NCBI GenBank assembly: GCA_030530285.1
Contig: JAUMVD010000011.1
Location: forward strand, 1 to 43,498
From: Bacillota bacterium
Lineage (GTDB): Bacteria > Bacillota > Clostridia > Peptostreptococcales > Anaerovoracaceae
Direction of reading: 5' to 3'
DNA: 43,498 nt
The translations under genes were made by a program, and so were the position numbers. The notes below the pieces were generated by a model. The model searched no databases. It had not been told where the DNA came from and saw only the letters and a list, made by a program, of their open reading frames with translations. Positions 43,227 to 43,498 of this stretch are shown piece after piece (position 1 is the stretch's first letter; the number at the start of each line of letters is the position of its first letter).

Positions 43227-43283
43227 AGAGATGTCCTCCGTCAAGTTTCGTTGTTGTTTTATGTGATTTATATGTGGTTTACT

Positions 43284-43329
43284 CCATTTTAATCCACTGA
43301 ACACCCCTTGTCAACCACTTTGCTCCACT
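43284..43329 (-). promoter_or_regulatory. dcw promoter with about five phased MraZ boxes
   Basis: Minus-strand TTGACA (43309-43314), 17-bp spacer, TAAAAT (43286-43291). AGTGG-type boxes lie at 43325-43329, 43315-43319, 43304-43308 (AGGGG), 43294-43298 and 43284-43288 (AATGG), spaced 10, 11, 10 and 10 bp, so on one DNA face across the -35, spacer and -10. A further GGTGG lies 31 bp upstream, again in phase. Confidence 0.85.
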
Positions 43330-43388
43330 ACGTGGGGTTTTGCATCAAATTTAGACCACCGGAGAACATTACAAATCCTCTAAAGGGC

Positions 43389-43417
43389 TTGATTTAGCCA
43401 TTTCTGAAGTGTACTAT
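43389..43417 (+). promoter_or_regulatory. Candidate promoter of the rightmost gene
   Basis: TTGATT (43389-43394), 17-bp spacer, TACTAT (43412-43417), each matching the consensus in four of six positions, upstream of an AGAGGTG Shine-Dalgarno (43425-43431). Confidence 0.35.
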
Positions 43418-43438
43418 GTTATTTAGAGGTGACATTTC

Positions 43439-43498
43439 ATGAATAAAAGGAGATTATTCATAGTAGTAACGGCAATCGTGTGCGTGGCTTTGGCCTTT
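43439..43498 (+). CDS. Partial gene, N-terminus of an exported or membrane protein
   Basis: Only the first 20 codons are in the window (MNKRRLFIVVTAIVCVALAF). The start is supported by AGAGGTG 7 nt upstream. The basic start followed by a hydrophobic stretch is a signal peptide or membrane anchor. It is divergent from the dcw cluster; identity unknown. Confidence 0.6.
   Translation, partial: MNKRRLFIVVTAIVCVALAF

Noticed and set aside
43227..43304. N-terminal extension of MraZ
   Set aside because: It covers the -10 element and MraZ boxes; the protein family begins at the GTG at 43226.
1..43498. CRISPR arrays or rRNA genes
   Set aside because: No regularly spaced repeat-spacer units and no rRNA-like stretches were seen.

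Overview
The window reads as a chromosomal segment of an anaerobic Firmicute (class Clostridia). This rests on a glycyl radical enzyme, an acyl-CoA:carboxylate CoA-transferase, strong AAGGAG/GGAGG ribosome binding sites, Gram-positive division genes (a PASTA-domain PBP, FtsL/DivIC type, DivIB/FtsQ), MutS2 and a YabE-like G5 protein. Base composition is moderate. No spoIIGA-sigE-sigG block follows ftsZ, which hints at a non-sporulating lineage such as the Anaerovoracaceae/Family XIII group; that placement is inference. Nearly all genes lie on the minus strand, so operons are read from high to low coordinates.

Region 1 (1-7.0 kb): a five-gene minus operon encodes a tandem double M28 peptidase-like protein, an MFS transporter and an aldo/keto reductase that both look internally deleted, an intact aldo/keto reductase, and a carboxymuconolactone decarboxylase/cupin fusion. 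It ends in two hairpins. A divergent AraC-type regulator with a cupin-like sensor domain probably controls it. Region 2 (7.0-9.2 kb): a frameshifted DUF1295 membrane methyltransferase/reductase-like gene, a small unknown gene and a membrane-anchored G5-domain protein form one operon.

Region 3 (9.3-14.6 kb): a MarR regulator and a CoA-transferase are read from a consensus promoter covered by a perfect 26-bp palindrome. Behind them lie a glycyl radical enzyme with an unusual Cys-Thr-Gln active-site motif and the 3' part of an APC permease. Region 4 (14.55-16.9 kb) is a mobile-element scar: a serine recombinase lacking its catalytic domain is fused in frame to the C-terminal catalytic part of a tyrosine integrase. 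It is followed by two small AT-richer genes and an att-like zone with a 20-bp direct repeat, one copy of which lies inside the tRNA-operon terminator. The scar has removed the 5' end of the permease-GRE operon.

Region 5 (16.9-20.0 kb): a tRNA-Asn, tRNA-Leu, initiator tRNA-fMet operon, then two secreted cell-surface enzymes (transglutaminase-like and L,D-transpeptidase). Region 6 (20.1-31.4 kb): a housekeeping operon of SpoU methyltransferase, pheS, pheT, zapA, mutS2, argS, radical SAM protein and TPR protein.

Region 7 (31.4-43.3 kb): the dcw cluster mraZ-rsmH-ftsL-PBP-murF-mraY-murD-ftsW-murG-ftsQ-ftsZ, driven by a promoter overlaid with about five phased MraZ boxes, with an additional promoter before ftsZ and a terminator after it. 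A divergent gene of unknown identity starts at the right edge. The remaining stretches have no gene longer than about 300 bases unaccounted for, except 16513-16918, described as the att-like zone.
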